Assembly: GCF_030052815.1 (NCBI RefSeq)
Contig: NC_079495.1
Location: 116,910,194-116,974,193 of the forward strand
Reading direction: 5' to 3'
Source: Hevea brasiliensis
Taxonomy: Eukaryota; Streptophyta; Magnoliopsida; Malpighiales; Euphorbiaceae
Length of the DNA stretch: 64,000 nt
Shown here: piece by piece, positions 34,313 to 47,600 of the stretch
How the letters are laid out: every line of letters begins with the position of its first letter
Position numbering within the stretch: the first letter of the stretch is position 1
Translations under genes and position numbers: made by a program
Notes under the pieces: model-generated
What the model saw: only the letters and a program-made list of their open reading frames with translations
Database searches by the model: none
Told to the model about the DNA's origin: nothing

Positions 34313-36650
34313 CACACCTCTCTCCTAAAACCCTATAAATACCCTACTAGAGAAGGGAAGAAAGGGGGATGGGAGGAAAGAGGAAGAAAAAATTCAGAGG
34401 TATAGGAAATTTAGAGATATTCAATACTCTTTGAGTTCTTCCTCCTTTTTTCTTTTCTTTAAGAAGATTTTCATATAAGATTTCTGGAAGGTCAGTTTTT
34501 ATTATTTTCTTTTCAAGATCTATGCCACACAATATTTTAATTCTATATTTTTTGTCTTCAATTTATTTTATATGTTCATATAGATCATATATTCATGTTT
34601 AATTTGAGGGGATACACAACTCTGCACATATTTAGTTTCTGTCTCTTGTATTTTTATTATTTTTCTTTATTTTCTGAATATGTAAAAAATTTGTAAAAAT
34701 TATATTCATATTCTACACGAAATTCCATTAATTTTAGGCTCAAGAATCACTAAAAAAGCTTTAATATTTTATAAGTTATGGCTGTTTGAAGTTAGGGTTC
34801 CTATAAAATCTGATTTGCAGGATATCCGATTTGTGGAGCCCATATCTCCCTTGTTCCTTAATATTTTTGTGTAAATCTAGTGTCTAAAATTAACTTCAGA
34901 TTATTATGAATCTTTTCCAATTGGTTTTGCATTCATATCTGTTGTGATTAATGAGTTATGAATTTTACAAAAAAGTAGTGTGATTCTGTCACTTAGAAAA
35001 GTTATGATTTATGTAGACTATTCGGCTAGGGTTTTGTTTTGATTTATAAATTTTATGATCTTGTATGATATGTAGGCTGTCTTCTGTAATTTTTTTATAA
35101 TTTTTAGGCATGTTTAACTATTTTTAAAAAATTAGATTTCTTACGACTATTAATCTGCCAAAATTTAGAAATTGTATATTTATGCAAGTTTTTGTATTTT
35201 CTTAGGTTTTAATTGATATTTGATCTATTTTTCTGTGTTTTTTTTAATGCAAGAAGTGTTATGAAGTGTTTGGATCATGTTAGAAGACTTAGACCATTAG
35301 GTAGTTGTAACTAATTAGAAATCTTAACCCTTTAGGAGACTAGAGTTAGAATCCAATGTAAATTGTTATTAATATTTTCTTTATTTCTTTTATTTTCTTT
35401 AGTTTCTTTATTTTTTTATTACAAACAAAATTGGTAAGTAGCCCTAAGGTAAGTACCAAAGAGGACATTTGCGTGGCTCTAATATGGAGCTAAACGGGAG
35501 TAAGCCAGGGATATCATTGCCATACTAGAAGAGAAGTCCCTTTTTTAAGGATAGCTTGCCCCAATGGCAACTGCATTTACTAACAGGTAAGTAGCTCTAG
35601 CCTTCTCGAATAACCATTGGCATGAAATTGTAGTAATAATAGAACTTTTATTTGGTAAATTAAAATTAACTTTGTTTTTAATTTAACTGACTTTTACATG
35701 TAATTAATTTAAATAAATACTTTATAAATTAAAATTAATCTTATTTGTAAATTAAACTAACATTGGCATGTAAATAAATTTAATTTAATACTTGGTAATT
35801 GTAAAATAAATTTGCATGTTAGAAATCTTTATTAGGTTATGATTGTTTGGGCCTTATGTGATGTTAGAATAAATTACACACGTACATAATTAACTTAGTT
35901 CAATTATCCTTAGGGTAACTTGGGGAAAATTAATTAATTAGGTTAAATAGAAATATAGGGTTATTTGAAATTGAATTTGTTTGTAAATTAAATTCTCAAT
36001 AATAAATTAATTTTAGTCATCTGGTAAATATCATTTAAATAATTAGCAACCCCATAGATAGAAATTACTTGTGCATGAAAATTATGTATAAACAACAACC
36101 CTTTTGTGAATTACTTGCGTGTGTAGGATTAGAATTGTATTTTTTAGGATAAAGTTTAATAAAGGAATAATAAACAAAACTTCTAGAAACATTAGTAGAG
36201 GACTAACACTCGAATTAACGAGGTTAGACCAGGCGTAAGGGGTGCTTAATACCTTCCCCTTACATACCCACTATGTCAAACCTAGACATTGGGCTATGGT
36301 AATGACGGTTGTGAAAACTCTGCAAGGAGTAAGTTGCCATCCATGACCCTCAGAAGAAACACTGAATATGTCCCGGTTATTATCCGGGTGGCGACTCCTG
36401 TCTATCTATGCCTTCATGGCATAAATTCTTAGTACCGTGGTAGTGTTATGGGAATATGGTACTTACTAGTGGTTTGATTCGATTAGGATTGTATGAAGTG
36501 CATGTCTAGGAAATGCTATCTAAGGAGGTGGTACTTAAGTGAGACAATTGTGACTCTACCATCTTTTCTGGGCATTACCTGGTGTATTTTATATAATTCT
36601 AATGAATGATATTTTGCCTCACGCTCCCCCCCTCCCTCCCCCCTCCTACA

Positions 36651-36781
36651 GAGCTCTACAAATCCTTTTGTATTCATCAACACTCCTAGAACTAAAGATT
36701 CCCTCGCTAGAATCATACATAGCATAGCTACCACAAAGGTCCCCAGAAATCTTTCCTGCACATTCCATCGACAGCACTAGC
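36651..36781 (-). pseudogene. CHX20 pseudogene: exon 2 fragment
   Basis: Matches 26829-26958 of the intact gene and reads like GTFVVAMLCMILARESLVLG followed by VLMNTKGFVEL, with a few base changes. It lies between the Tat-like LTR and the first Mutator-like element and ends in the latter's target duplication AGCACTAGC. Confidence 0.9.
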
Positions 36782-38041
36782 GGGCAATTTTTCAAAGGGT
36801 GGCAACTAAAAAAAAAAAATTCAAAAGGAGTGCCTTCAAATTTATATACTAAAAGGGAGTTTTTTTGGCTGATGTGGAGGAGAGAAAGAGCTGGTCGCTA
36901 GCATGGATGGCGTTAGCAAATAAAAAATTAAAAAAATATATAATTGCTGAAAAGTAACTGAATGCTACTTAAAATTGCGTCTGGCTATTTGATGCTAACA
37001 TACGAAGTGTCAAACTACTTTTTGGTTCTTAAAAATATGTATTAATTACTTTAAGGTCCCTAAAAATTTTTTTAATTACAAAATCATCCATATATTTTAC
37101 AAAATAACTATAAAATATTATAACTATTTATAAATAAGCTCTTATATTTTTGTAATTAATAAACATATAAGGATTAATTTGTAAAATTAAAAAAATTAAT
37201 ATTTATTGTACATAAAAAATTTGAAAATTGTACATAAAATTAATAACTATATAATATAAAGAATTTGAAAATACAAATATTGAAACTTTATTTAAAATAT
37301 TTATACATTACTTTTATTATTTTATTTATTTTTAATTAATTTATTTCAACAATTATTTATTCATATTTTTTATTACTTCATATTATAATATTTATCATAA
37401 TTTAGTATTTTGTTAAATTAATAAATACGAAATAATACCAATATTCAAATATATATAAAATATTTAATATAATTCATTCACTATACTTATTTTATTAATT
37501 TGCTAAATAAATATTAACACTCTTTTACATATAAATAATATTTGTATTTTTAAATTTTTCATATTATATAGTTATTAATTTTATGTACAATTTTCAAATT
37601 TTTTATATACAATAAATATTAATTTTTAATTTTACAAATTAATCATTATATGTTTATTAATTACAAAAATATAAGAGCTTACTTATAAATAGTTATAATA
37701 TTTAGGGTTATTTTGTAAAATATATGGATGATTTTGTAATTAAAAAAAAATTAGAGACATTAAAGTAATTAATACAAATGTTTAAGGACCAAAAAGTAGT
37801 TGGACGCTTCTTAAAGCAGTGTCAAATAGCCAGACGTAACTCTAAGTAGTATTCAGTTACTTTTCAATAATTGTACTTTTTTTTATAATCTTTTATTTAC
37901 TGGACGTTACCCATACTAGTAATTAGCTCTCTCTCTCATTCACGTCAACCAAAATACTCCATTTTAGTAAATAATTTTGAAGTCACTCCCTTTTGGCAAT
38001 TTTTTTTTTTTTTTAGTTGCCACCCTTTGGAAAATTGCCCT
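36782..38041. mobile_element. Mutator-like foldback element 1
   Basis: 1260 bp element with GGGCAATTTTTCAAAGGGTG at the left and its near-perfect inverse at the right. The inverted repeat continues for about 500 bp on each side (left arm to about 37290, right arm from about 37530), leaving a central spacer of about 240 bp. It is flanked by AGCACTAGC (36773-36781 and 38042-38050), a 9 bp duplication; one extra T at 38041 could mean a 10 bp duplication with a change. Length of repeat and duplication fit long-TIR Mutator-like elements. No transposase ORF. Confidence 0.8.
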
Positions 38042-38120
38042 AGCACTAGCAGTTCCCAAGCCTCAACCCCTCGAATTTTAGCCATGTCTATTTTTTAACC
38101 CACTTGAAGCAAAGTGAAGT
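38042..38120 (-). pseudogene. CHX20 pseudogene: exon 2 fragment
   Basis: Matches 26950-27036 of the intact gene (LPLYFASSGLKTDVAKIRG region), with a one-base insertion in a T run. It lies between the two Mutator-like elements. Confidence 0.85.
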
Positions 38121-38186
38121 GGGCTATTTTTTAAAATGGCGTGTTGTGGGAAAAAATTATAAAGAGTGGTGGTTTGAGAATATTTA

Positions 38187-41100
38187 TGTGACACCCCTTA
38201 CCCATCTACAGTGTAGCCAAGCAAGATATGCCACATAGTATGCCGGAGCATCAAATCATATTTTTATTACAATTTACCCTTTTTAATTTATTTATTTATA
38301 ATTTTGATTAATCTGAATTTTTTGCAAATTTTATAGAAAATTCGGCAGAGTGCCTGCTGTAAATTGAAAAAACAGTTCTTCTAAATTAGCTAAAAACACT
38401 TCCAATATAATCATAAGATCAATCTCAGTCAACCACCAATATATTTTCAACAATTTCTCAAATGACTTCAGTATCTCACAATTCAATTCGTTTCATATCA
38501 TACTCAACTCAACAAGAAATACTCAAATTTATTATTGAACATGATTTATAGATGTTTACATCAAAATATAATTACATGAGTTTATAATATACATGACAAA
38601 ATAAAGGTCTGATTATAAAAGTTTACAAAATACAAAATATCAAAAGTAGCCTAATGTCCTACCAATGCACTGCAAATGTGAGGTGACTCTTGACTTTGTG
38701 TGCAGATCTGAAAATTCACCCGGTCTGAGGTGTACTAGACTCCCCAACTATGTCTCCAGTACCTATGCGTGGCAAAAGCGACGCGCTAAGCAATTCTGCT
38801 TAGTGGTGACAATATAAAATAAAATAACTAAATAAAATGGATATGCAGAATGTATGTTTACATTTTATGTAGACATAATTTGGTATTTATTGCAGTATTA
38901 TTCGATTAAAATTTGGTAAGATTTATTTTAATTGCCCGAGTAACCTTTACTAGTCAAATGGATTAGATAAACGGGTAAACTGGCATTGAGTACCAAGTAC
39001 CTCGGACCATCACGCCATCAGTCACATTGTGTCTCCTGGTGTGCAACAGAACAACTAATAAGCTGTAATAATTTATTAGGGATGAAACCCAAGTATAACA
39101 ACTCAATCAACATAGCCAAAGGCTATTATATCACAGAATGGCATGAAGTCATATGCAGTACTGCTAACAGAACCCTATTGGTATGCCAACCTATCCAAAC
39201 CAATCTTGTTAGGTGTACTAGGGCATGTTACACTTCTTAAATTGTACAATTCTTAAAATTTAAGTTTAGGTATTACTATTCATTTCATTAGTCAACTAAA
39301 ATGTTGACTTTTGCATAGGCAATAGGTACATTGGTTCTAATATCCCCAACATACCACATTTTGTATTCTAAAGTTGTTGGTATTGGTTGTTAATACCATT
39401 TCCAAGCTTAGTGTTAGTTGTTCAAAATTTTCAAATTTCAAGCCTTATGTTTACTGTTGTATTGGTCATTTTTATAGTGGGAATTTGGCAAAGTTATCAA
39501 CATAAAAGTTGTTCCTTATTGTGTCTAGTTGCATTTCTTTCTTTGAATCACTCCATTTGGAGTTTTGTAGCTCAAGTTATGGCCTAAACACCATAACTGG
39601 CCGGATTGTAAACTTTCCAGATTTTTTGGACTGACCAAATCCACAGTATTTTGTGCAGTGACTACAGGTCACCTTTTGAACATGCTATGGTCATAATTTG
39701 GGTTTGGTTTCTTCATGAAAGTTGTAGGTCTATGTCTTAGCTATTTTCTGGTAAAATTTCAGGTCAATTGGACCTTTTTACACTGAGTTATGACAAAATG
39801 AATAAACTCTGTTCATTTGGTCATTTTGCTCAGGCAGAATGCAGGTCACCCGGATTAGGGCAATCTTTAGGTCAACTTAGTTTGATTTTCTGGGCATGGT
39901 TTCTTCACCAAAGTTGTGCCATTATGTTTCTAGTTTCATGTCCAATTGGCCTTACACCAATTGAACCTCTACAACTCCAATTATTATTGCCCAAACCTGC
40001 TGGACTCACACCCAGTCCTACAGGTCACCAAGGGTAGCAACACTAACTTTAATTCCCACTAAACAAACCACTTCATTTCTTACTCACACAAAACCAAAAG
40101 GTCACTAATTGACCATTAAAACTTACTTTCACCATTACATGATCAAGGTCTCAATTTCATACCCAAACCCTAACCCATTCCATCTCAAATCATGTATTCA
40201 CTTACCTTTCACTATCCTAAACAATAGGTTAGTATTAAGGGCAGCTAGGGTACCATTTTAATTCAAGAAAATCTTCAAAACCCTACCAAGCCCAAGGCTG
40301 CTGAAATTTTAAGCAAGGCATACACATAATGTTTATTCAATTTTTTTTGTAAATTTGCATTCAATTTCACTCCTTCAACATGAATTGAAAGAGAAAGGTT
40401 AAGTTTGGTCACATACCTCTAATGGAGTCACCTTTCAAGCTTGCAAAAGCTCTTCTTTACACTTCTTTTTGCTCCCAAAATCTTCTATAAGATAAAATAT
40501 TAAGGTTTTGTATTGGAAACTTAGGCTTTATTTGAAGAAGAACCAAAGAACTCAAGCTTAGTAAGCTTGACAATGGAGTAGAGGGAAGAGAGAAGTGGTG
40601 CGTCTTGTATGGAAGGGAGATGGCTTATGGTTATTCCAGATGTTTTGACTTCTTTTCTTTCCCTTTTATGTATTATAAATAATTTTCTTCCATTTTGATT
40701 GGCCAAAAATTCTAAATGACCTCATGCTTACATAATCATTATGTAATAAATCCAATTTACTTTCATTTTCTTTTCTTTCTCTTGCTATTCATTTTTAATA
40801 AATTTTTCATTAATATTTGTTCATATTTTATGTCATATAATTCACTTACATAAATGGACAAGTTGGTCAAAAATCATCTCTGAAAACGAAATGACCAAAA
40901 TGCCCTCCGTTTGGCTTAACGAGCTAAAATTGTCTGTACTGATTAAAAAATTTTTCTAAGCATTTTCTTTGCATTCTAATGCCTTAGAAATCTCAATGAC
41001 TCCTCTCTGGAGTTCCAAAAATTATTTTATGAATTTTCTCTCGGGTTTAGGGCTCCTAGTTGCGAGGACCGCAACTTCCCACTGGGTTACCCATCGTTAG

Positions 41101-41289
41101 GGCACCGGCTCATTTAACTTGGTTGTATTTTATTTCTAAAATTTTTTCTATATTTTCCTTTTTATTATTTGAGTTAATTATGGTTCCTCACTTTAGTTTC
41201 AATATTTTTCCAAACGTTCTAGTTGTCCGGACCTACACCGATCACCGGAATAGTAGAATGTACATAATTGTTACAGTGAGAGTTTTACA
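38187..41289 (-). mobile_element. Solo long LTR, 3103 bp (LTR-5)
   Basis: Minus orientation: starts at 41289 (TGTAAAACTC) and ends at 38187 (GGGGTGTCACA). It has a perfect ATTTA duplication on both sides (38182-38186 and 41290-41294). It is closest to the 15466-18565 LTR. It carries the 5S-like module (41071-41120), donor AGAG|GTATGT at 40416, a perfect hairpin 38786-38803 and the acceptor-like CACGCATAG near 38766. The 66-codon frame 39387-39587 on the opposite strand parallels one in the related LTR and is not a gene. Confidence 0.88.
41071..41120 (-). promoter_or_regulatory. 5S rRNA-like module in LTR-5
   Basis: 169 bp from the LTR start. In LTR direction: AAGTTAAATGAGCCGG, then AACGATGGGTAACC, then CAGTGGGAAGTTGCGGTCCT. 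The C-box part GATGGGT-ACC and TGGGAAGT are kept, and even a trailing TCCTCG resembles 5S rRNA. Confidence 0.5.
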
Positions 41290-43292
41290 ATTTACCAAAA
41301 GGGTTGAGCTTGCTAATATGGAGAAGAAAGATAGCTTATTGCTATTCATATTAGTGTCCAACAAATAAAAAGTTAAAAAAAAAAAGACAATCGATAAAGT
41401 GGACAAAAAAAAAGTAGTTGTACGCTATTTAAAAGATATTTAATTGTTGGACGCTACCACAAGTAGCATCTAACTAATTTTATTTTATTTTATTTTATTT
41501 TTATTCTCTCACCTGCGCTAACACCCACACAAAAATCATTTCTTATGCTAATTATTGCTCTTTTGTCTATTTACTCACCCACACAATTATTGGCCAAATA
41601 ATTATTTGATATAAAAAAATAATAATTATACAATATAAAAAAATGTAAAATAAAAATAATTTTTTATGTAAAAATTTATTAATATTTATTGTATTTTATA
41701 GTGAATGATTTATATTAAATATTTTATAAATATTGAAAATTGATTTTTTTTTTTCATTTTCCCACCTGCACCTACATCCACACCCACACAAAAATCATTT
41801 TCTATGGTAATCGTTTCATTTTTATCTATTTATTTATACTAACACAATTATTAGCTAATTATTTGATATAAAAATAATAATTATAGAATATAAAAAAGTT
41901 AAAATAAAAATATTATTTATATGTAAAAGTTTATTAATATTTATTGTATAGTATAGTGAATGAATTATATTAAATATTTTACAAATATTTGAAAATTGAT
42001 AATATTTAGTATTTATTAATTTAACAAAATATTAAATTATGATAATTATTATTAATATAAATGAATAAAAAAAGATATGAATAAGTAATTGTTAAAATAA
42101 ATAAATAAATTTGATTTATACATATTAAATTAATATTTATGAAATATGAAATTAAAAATTAAAATAAATAAAATAATAAAAGTAATTTATAAATGTTTTA
42201 AATATAGTTTCACTATTTAATAACATAAAATTTTGTTCGTTAATTTATAATAGATAGTTTTTAATAATTATTAATCAATGAATTATATGGGAGGAAAAAA
42301 TTGATAATTAGATAATAAAATATAAATAAAATAAAAAAATAATTACATGAATTGTATTGATATATATTAAGATTTAATTATTCTTTTTTTAGTAAATAGA
42401 TAAAAGTGAAACAATTAGCATAAGAAAGCAATTATCAAAAGTTTGAATAAAAATATAAAAAATTAGACAAATAATTTGAATATATCTACAACATCATACA
42501 GGATATTACCGACACAATAGATAGGATGGTATTTTGCATCTTGGCAATCGAATTGTGGCACTTGATTTTTTTTTTATATTATTTTGTTTATTAATTTATT
42601 TTAAATATTATTTATTCATTTTTATTTATTTATATTAATAATAGTTATCATAATTTAATATTTTATTAAACTAATCAATACTAAATCATACAAATGTCAA
42701 ATATTTATAAAATATTTAATATAATCGATTCACTATATTAATTTTATTAACTTGCTAAATAAATATTAATGCTCTTTTACATGTAAATAATATTTGTATT
42801 TTTAAATTTTTTTATATTGTGTAATTATTAATTTTATGTACAATTTTCAATTTTTTTATAAATGATAAATATTAATTTTTTTAATTTTATAAATTAGTCC
42901 TTATATATTTATTAATTACAGAAATATAAGGGCTTATTTGTAAATAGTTCTAATATTTATGAATATTTTATAAAATATATGAAAGATTTTGTAATTAACA
43001 AAAAATTTAAGGAACTTAAAGTAATTAATCCATTTTTTAAGAAAAAAAAAAGCAGGTATACACTTCCTAAAGCATCTAACAGCTAGACGCTTTTTAGGAT
43101 AGCATCTAGCTACCTTTTTTATTCACTTCAACAATTACTTTAAAAAAAAAAAAATTATTTGCTGGACTCTAATATAACTAGTGACCAACTCTACCTCTCC
43201 ACATCAACGAACTGACTCCCTTTTGGTAAATATTTCTCAAGTCACCCCTTTTGATTTTTTTTTTCCTACACCACACCCTTTAAGAAAAGCCC

Positions 43293-44400
43293 AAGTAAAG
43301 TGGAAAAAGCAAGCCAAAAACAAAATCTTCAATCCTTATAATTAATCTCCTAGCAAATTTTTCTTCTTTAGGAATCGCAAAACCAAAGACAAAGGCGCCG
43401 AAAATTGCATGGATCCCAATAAGGTCACTTATAAACTCAGATAATGTTACCTTGGCTAGGGTTACACATTTGCATGCTTCGTTAAGAAAATCTTGCTACT
43501 GGGAGCAATTCTTGGCAACGCAATTCATCATGCATCCAACAAAACTGGCACAAAAGCAACAAAATCAACTCTAGAAATCAGAACCCATAATGATATTAAT
43601 GGCCTCTTAGAGTCCCCTGAGGAACCGTTTCTTACGAGTGCTATAGCTAGAGTTAACAAGATCCATACTGCCACGTCATTAAATGCGGCAACAGCCATTG
43701 CTTGTGTCCCACTTGGGTCGTCAATAGTTTGAGTTCTGCAAGAATTCGGGCAAGAACAGGAAAAGCAGTAATGGAAAGAGCAGCTCCCGTGAACAAAAGA
43801 TACTGGCCATAACTGACCTTGTCCTCTCCATGTACTACTTTGCGCAAAAGAAGGATACATTAACTCTAAATAGGAATGGGAGGGATATACTAGCAAGTGT
43901 TATTCCGTATGCTCTCTTGCCACTCTATCGAAGTGAGCTAAAATCAAGTTCAAGACGTACAAGAAAAGGATAGAAAAGAAGGCTAATGCTAGCCATAGAT
44001 TCGAGTATGGGAGTGCTCCATGAAGGGAACACTAATCGAAACAAGTTTTTGTTTCAGCCAAGAGCAGATGGTCCAAGCAAAATTCCACCCTAAGTCCAAG
44101 AAAAAAAGAAATCATCAAGATAATATACAAAACAAAAAGAAAAAAAATAAGATGAAAATTAACATACAATTATTTCAGCAATGACTCTGGGTTGTTGAGG
44201 GGCTTGATAAGGAAGGTGAGGAAGCAAGTGATGAAGAGCACTAAGATTGTTTGAACTATTAATAGTGGAAAGACATGTTTGATTGATGATCAAATGTAAA
44301 TTTAACTTCTAAACTTATATAAAGTACCTAGGGAGTTCTTCGATACTATTAATTGTGGTAAAATTTAGGATCAACTAGCATGGTTTTATAGAGGTGTGGC
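43293..44400 (-). pseudogene. CHX20 pseudogene: exon 2 start, intron 1, exon 1, 5' flank
   Basis: 43293-44089 matches the first 800 bp of exon 2, with small deletions and frameshifts (for example a lost base at the FNDVAAW region). 44090-44170 matches intron 1. 44171-44275 matches exon 1 down to the codons for AFPLLILQ. A 70 bp deletion between two CATG copies then removes the N-terminal codons and original start. The flank to 44400 matches 28092-28200 of the intact gene. LTR-6 begins at 44401. Together with the other fragments the whole exon 2 is accounted for. Confidence 0.9.
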
Positions 44401-44571
44401 TGTAACACCCTCATACTAAGTAGTTCCGTACATCCTACTGTTTCGGTGATTAATGTCTATCCGGACAGCTAAAATGTCTAGAACTATACTTAAATTACAT
44501 AGAGGAGTCAAAAACAAAAGTAATAAAGATTAAATAAGGTTGGATGGAAATAAGAGTAATGAAGCAGAAAT

Positions 44572-44621
44572 AGGTTAAATGAGCCTAGGACCCAGCGATT
44601 AGTGGCCTATACGGGAAGCGA
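44572..44621 (+). promoter_or_regulatory. 5S rRNA-like module in LTR-6 (diverged)
   Basis: 171 bp from the LTR start: AGGTTAAATGAGCC, AGCGATTAGTGGCC, ACGGGAAGCGA. The spacing is kept but the C-box-like core is mutated. Confidence 0.35.
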
Positions 44622-47600
44622 TTATAAGTTCAGTTACTACCTTAAATTTGTGTGAGACCTTATAGAGCCCTTCATGAAGGAATTATTTAGAAAGTATTGG
44701 GAACCTGAAAACCAAACAAATGAAAAGAGAATAAGTACAAATAAGGGAATCATAACCTAAGGACTCATCGGGTATAATGTAAAAAGATGGATTATAATCT
44801 GATTAGGGGCATTTTGGTCAATTCACTTTAAGAGTGGACTTTTGACCTAAATGTCCATTAATATGTGTGAGGCTAAAATATTGGAATAGAATTAATTTAA
44901 GTGTTATGTGTAGTAAAATTAAAAAGGATACAAATGGAATTAATTAAATTGTTAAAATTATAATAATTAAAATTATAATTTAATTAATTAATTTGTTAGA
45001 TATTTATATAAGAGAAAAATTTAAGTAAAAATAAAATAAAAATTATTTCCATCTCCTTCCACCTTGGCCGGCCTCACTCTTTCTCTTTCTTCCCTCATTT
45101 TTTTCTTCCATTGTTAAGCACTCCAAAGCTTCACAACCCTAATTTCTTCCCTAATTGTTACCCCAAATTAGTAGAAAACCCCTAATTTGCCTATGATTGG
45201 AAGATTGGGAACAAGAAATTGGGAGAAACTTGAAAGAATTTGAAGATTAGAAAAACTCCATTAGAGGTAAGTTACATCCAAGCTTGAATTACTTTCTATT
45301 TCTTGAATTAAGTTTAGTTATGAAGAATTAACATGAAAAATGGAAGAAATTATGCATAGAAATTGAGGTATGGAATCCGACCAAACTTAGGGAGCTAGGA
45401 TTTTAATGTTTTGGTTTGATTGAATATGGATTTTAGTGTTGGAAGAAATGTGTGCATGAATTGTATGCTTAGAATTGTTGAAATTGCATGAAATTGGTAT
45501 GAATTGGGGAAGATGGAATATTAGGGTTTTGGAGAAATTAGGGTTTTTGTTGTATGAAGTGCAATTAGGGTTATTGATACCAAATTAAGGCCATTTGAGG
45601 TGCAATTAATGTGATTTTGTGTTGAATTGATGAAAGGAATTAGTGGAATGGTAGGGTGCCAATGTGCTGGAATATGGACAGCTTGTGTCCAGTGCACTTA
45701 AATACTCATAAGATGAGCTACACAACTTTAATTGGTGTGAAACTAATTAGAAATGAAACATGAGACATAGAGATAAAACTTTCATGAGTAATGCCTGTTC
45801 AGAAAATGACCATAAGTTACTCTAATTAAGGCTTGAATCTGGGTTACCAATTCTGGATCTAGAGAAAATGACTATATGAACAGTACTTAGTAAATTAGGC
45901 ATAACTCACTCTAGAAAACTCCAATTCAGGTGATCCTGAACCAATGAAAACCTGAGACATAGGAGAATAATTCTTATGAAGACCATAGAGTCAAATTATG
46001 ATCCTAACTCCATCAATTTGCTAGACAAATTTGATCCAGCAAACCTACCCTGATTCTGGACTAACCTGGAAAAGGTGAAGGATTAGACATCCAACTAGTT
46101 TTGGAAAAATTATCATAACTTGGGCTACAAAACTGAAAATGTAGTAATTCTAAAGCCAAAATTTTCATAAGATATAGAACTAAAAATTTTATGTTTTGAC
46201 CAGAACCCAGTTCTTAGGGCAAAGTAGGGGAATTGTTGCGATACGTCATGAATCTCAAATCTGGAATTCCTACACCTTAGCTAATTAGCCCTCTGACCTC
46301 CGAATGGTTATCAGGCCATAAACTTCCTCTATAAAACTCTAATCGAAGTGATTCAAAATGATTTAAAAACCTAAGACAAAGACCTAAAACATTATTTTAG
46401 GGACTAGAGCCAAATTATGAGCTTAAGATGTCCGGATATAGAATGCAAATTTAAGGAACAAATCTAGAAAACCTGAGATTTCAGGATATGGCACCTAGAA
46501 TAGTGTTTAGTAAATTGGCCATAACTTGAGATTCAGAACTCCAAATTGAGTGATTCAAAAAGAAAAATAAAAATAAGACATAAAGGAAAACCTTTCATTT
46601 AGATCACCTCCCCAAATCATGATTAGAATTAAGTTGAATTTAGACTCTAAAGTCAGATTTCAAATCTGCCCTGAACCCAGAATCAACTAGAACTTGAGAA
46701 TTCCTTAGAATTTTGTTTAGTTAACTATGAATGGAACTTAGAATGAGTATTAAAGCTTGGTAATTGTGTGATTTCAGTGGACAAAGAGACTTTTAAGGAA
46801 GAGAAAGCTTAAGACACAAATAAAGAGATTCATTGAAGGTTTGTGCACAACTAAACTATTATTTTGTTTTTAATTTTGAAATTTAATTAAATGGATCTTG
46901 AATAAGTCATTTATGCTTTTTCCTTTATTTGAGAATTTTATATATTGTTTTGACAATTTTGAATTGTGAAATGAGTTTATGATTATGGAAAAGGCGGATG
47001 TTGGCTAAATGATTTATTGTAGCAAGGGGGTGAGCGGGTTTTGATTGTTTTTAAAAGTATTTTGAGAAATTGTGTTGCCAACCCTATAAGGGGAATTTGA
47101 TGAATGAAATGCATTTATTTGATTTGCAATGCGATTCTTTAAATGGAAATTATTTAAATTTATTTTAAAATCGCAGTTAGCATGGCAATGTGATTTGTGT
47201 TCCTCATTAACTTGCTTAGTGAGATGATATTTGATGTGATCTCCTCCACTTGTGGGGTTGAGTTTTCCTCTCTAGCTTGCCAGTTGAGGTTGATTCGGAT
47301 GAGTACTTATATAGCTAGCTAGCCTTTGTGTTCCCCTTTAGCCTCGGTTATTAGGGTGAGATGGCTTTGTCATGGTGTACAACATGGTATTGATTGGAAA
47401 TTTTGTGTCATAACTCTAACTATGTGAATTATTGGCAACACCCTTAAATTGTGAATATTTTGGATAAAATGTGATTGAAATGAATGATTTATAATTATTG
47501 AAATTTGTGATTTCAATTTCATGCATTGTTATAAATTTGAATATATTTCAAATTCCTTGTTATGATTTGATAAAATATGTCTTATATTGTGTTTTAAAAT

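Larger units (their letters stand above)
29690..36650 (+). mobile_element. Tat-like solo LTR or LTR element in the CHX20 pseudogene
   Basis: Begins TGTAGACCC, ends CCTCCTACA, and is flanked by a perfect GAGCT duplication (29685-29689 and 36651-36655). Without the nested LTR-4 it is about 3.0 kb and has no ORF. A TATA box (CCTATAAATACC) near 34331 and the downstream GGGGTGCTTAATACCTTCCC (about 36240) and TGGCGACTCC (about 36386) blocks recur in the LTR-bounded element at 47833-53887. That makes a Tat-lineage solo LTR the likely reading. A C-rich tract (36623-36647) abuts the right end. Confidence 0.7.
38121..43292. mobile_element. Mutator-like foldback element 2, split by an LTR
   Basis: Begins GGGCTATTTTTTAAAATGG and ends CCCTTTAAGAAAAGCCC, whose inverse matches the start with changes. 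It is flanked by AAGTGAAGT (38112-38120) and AAGTAAAGT (43293-43301), a 9 bp duplication with one change. It is an older relative of element 1, sharing terminal and internal blocks such as the AGTAATTAAT and ATTAGTCCTTATAT stretches. LTR-5 (38187-41289) sits in its left arm. Between about 41505 and 42440 there is a further inverted-repeat insertion with a repeated block of about 245 bp (41510 and 41755). Confidence 0.7.
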
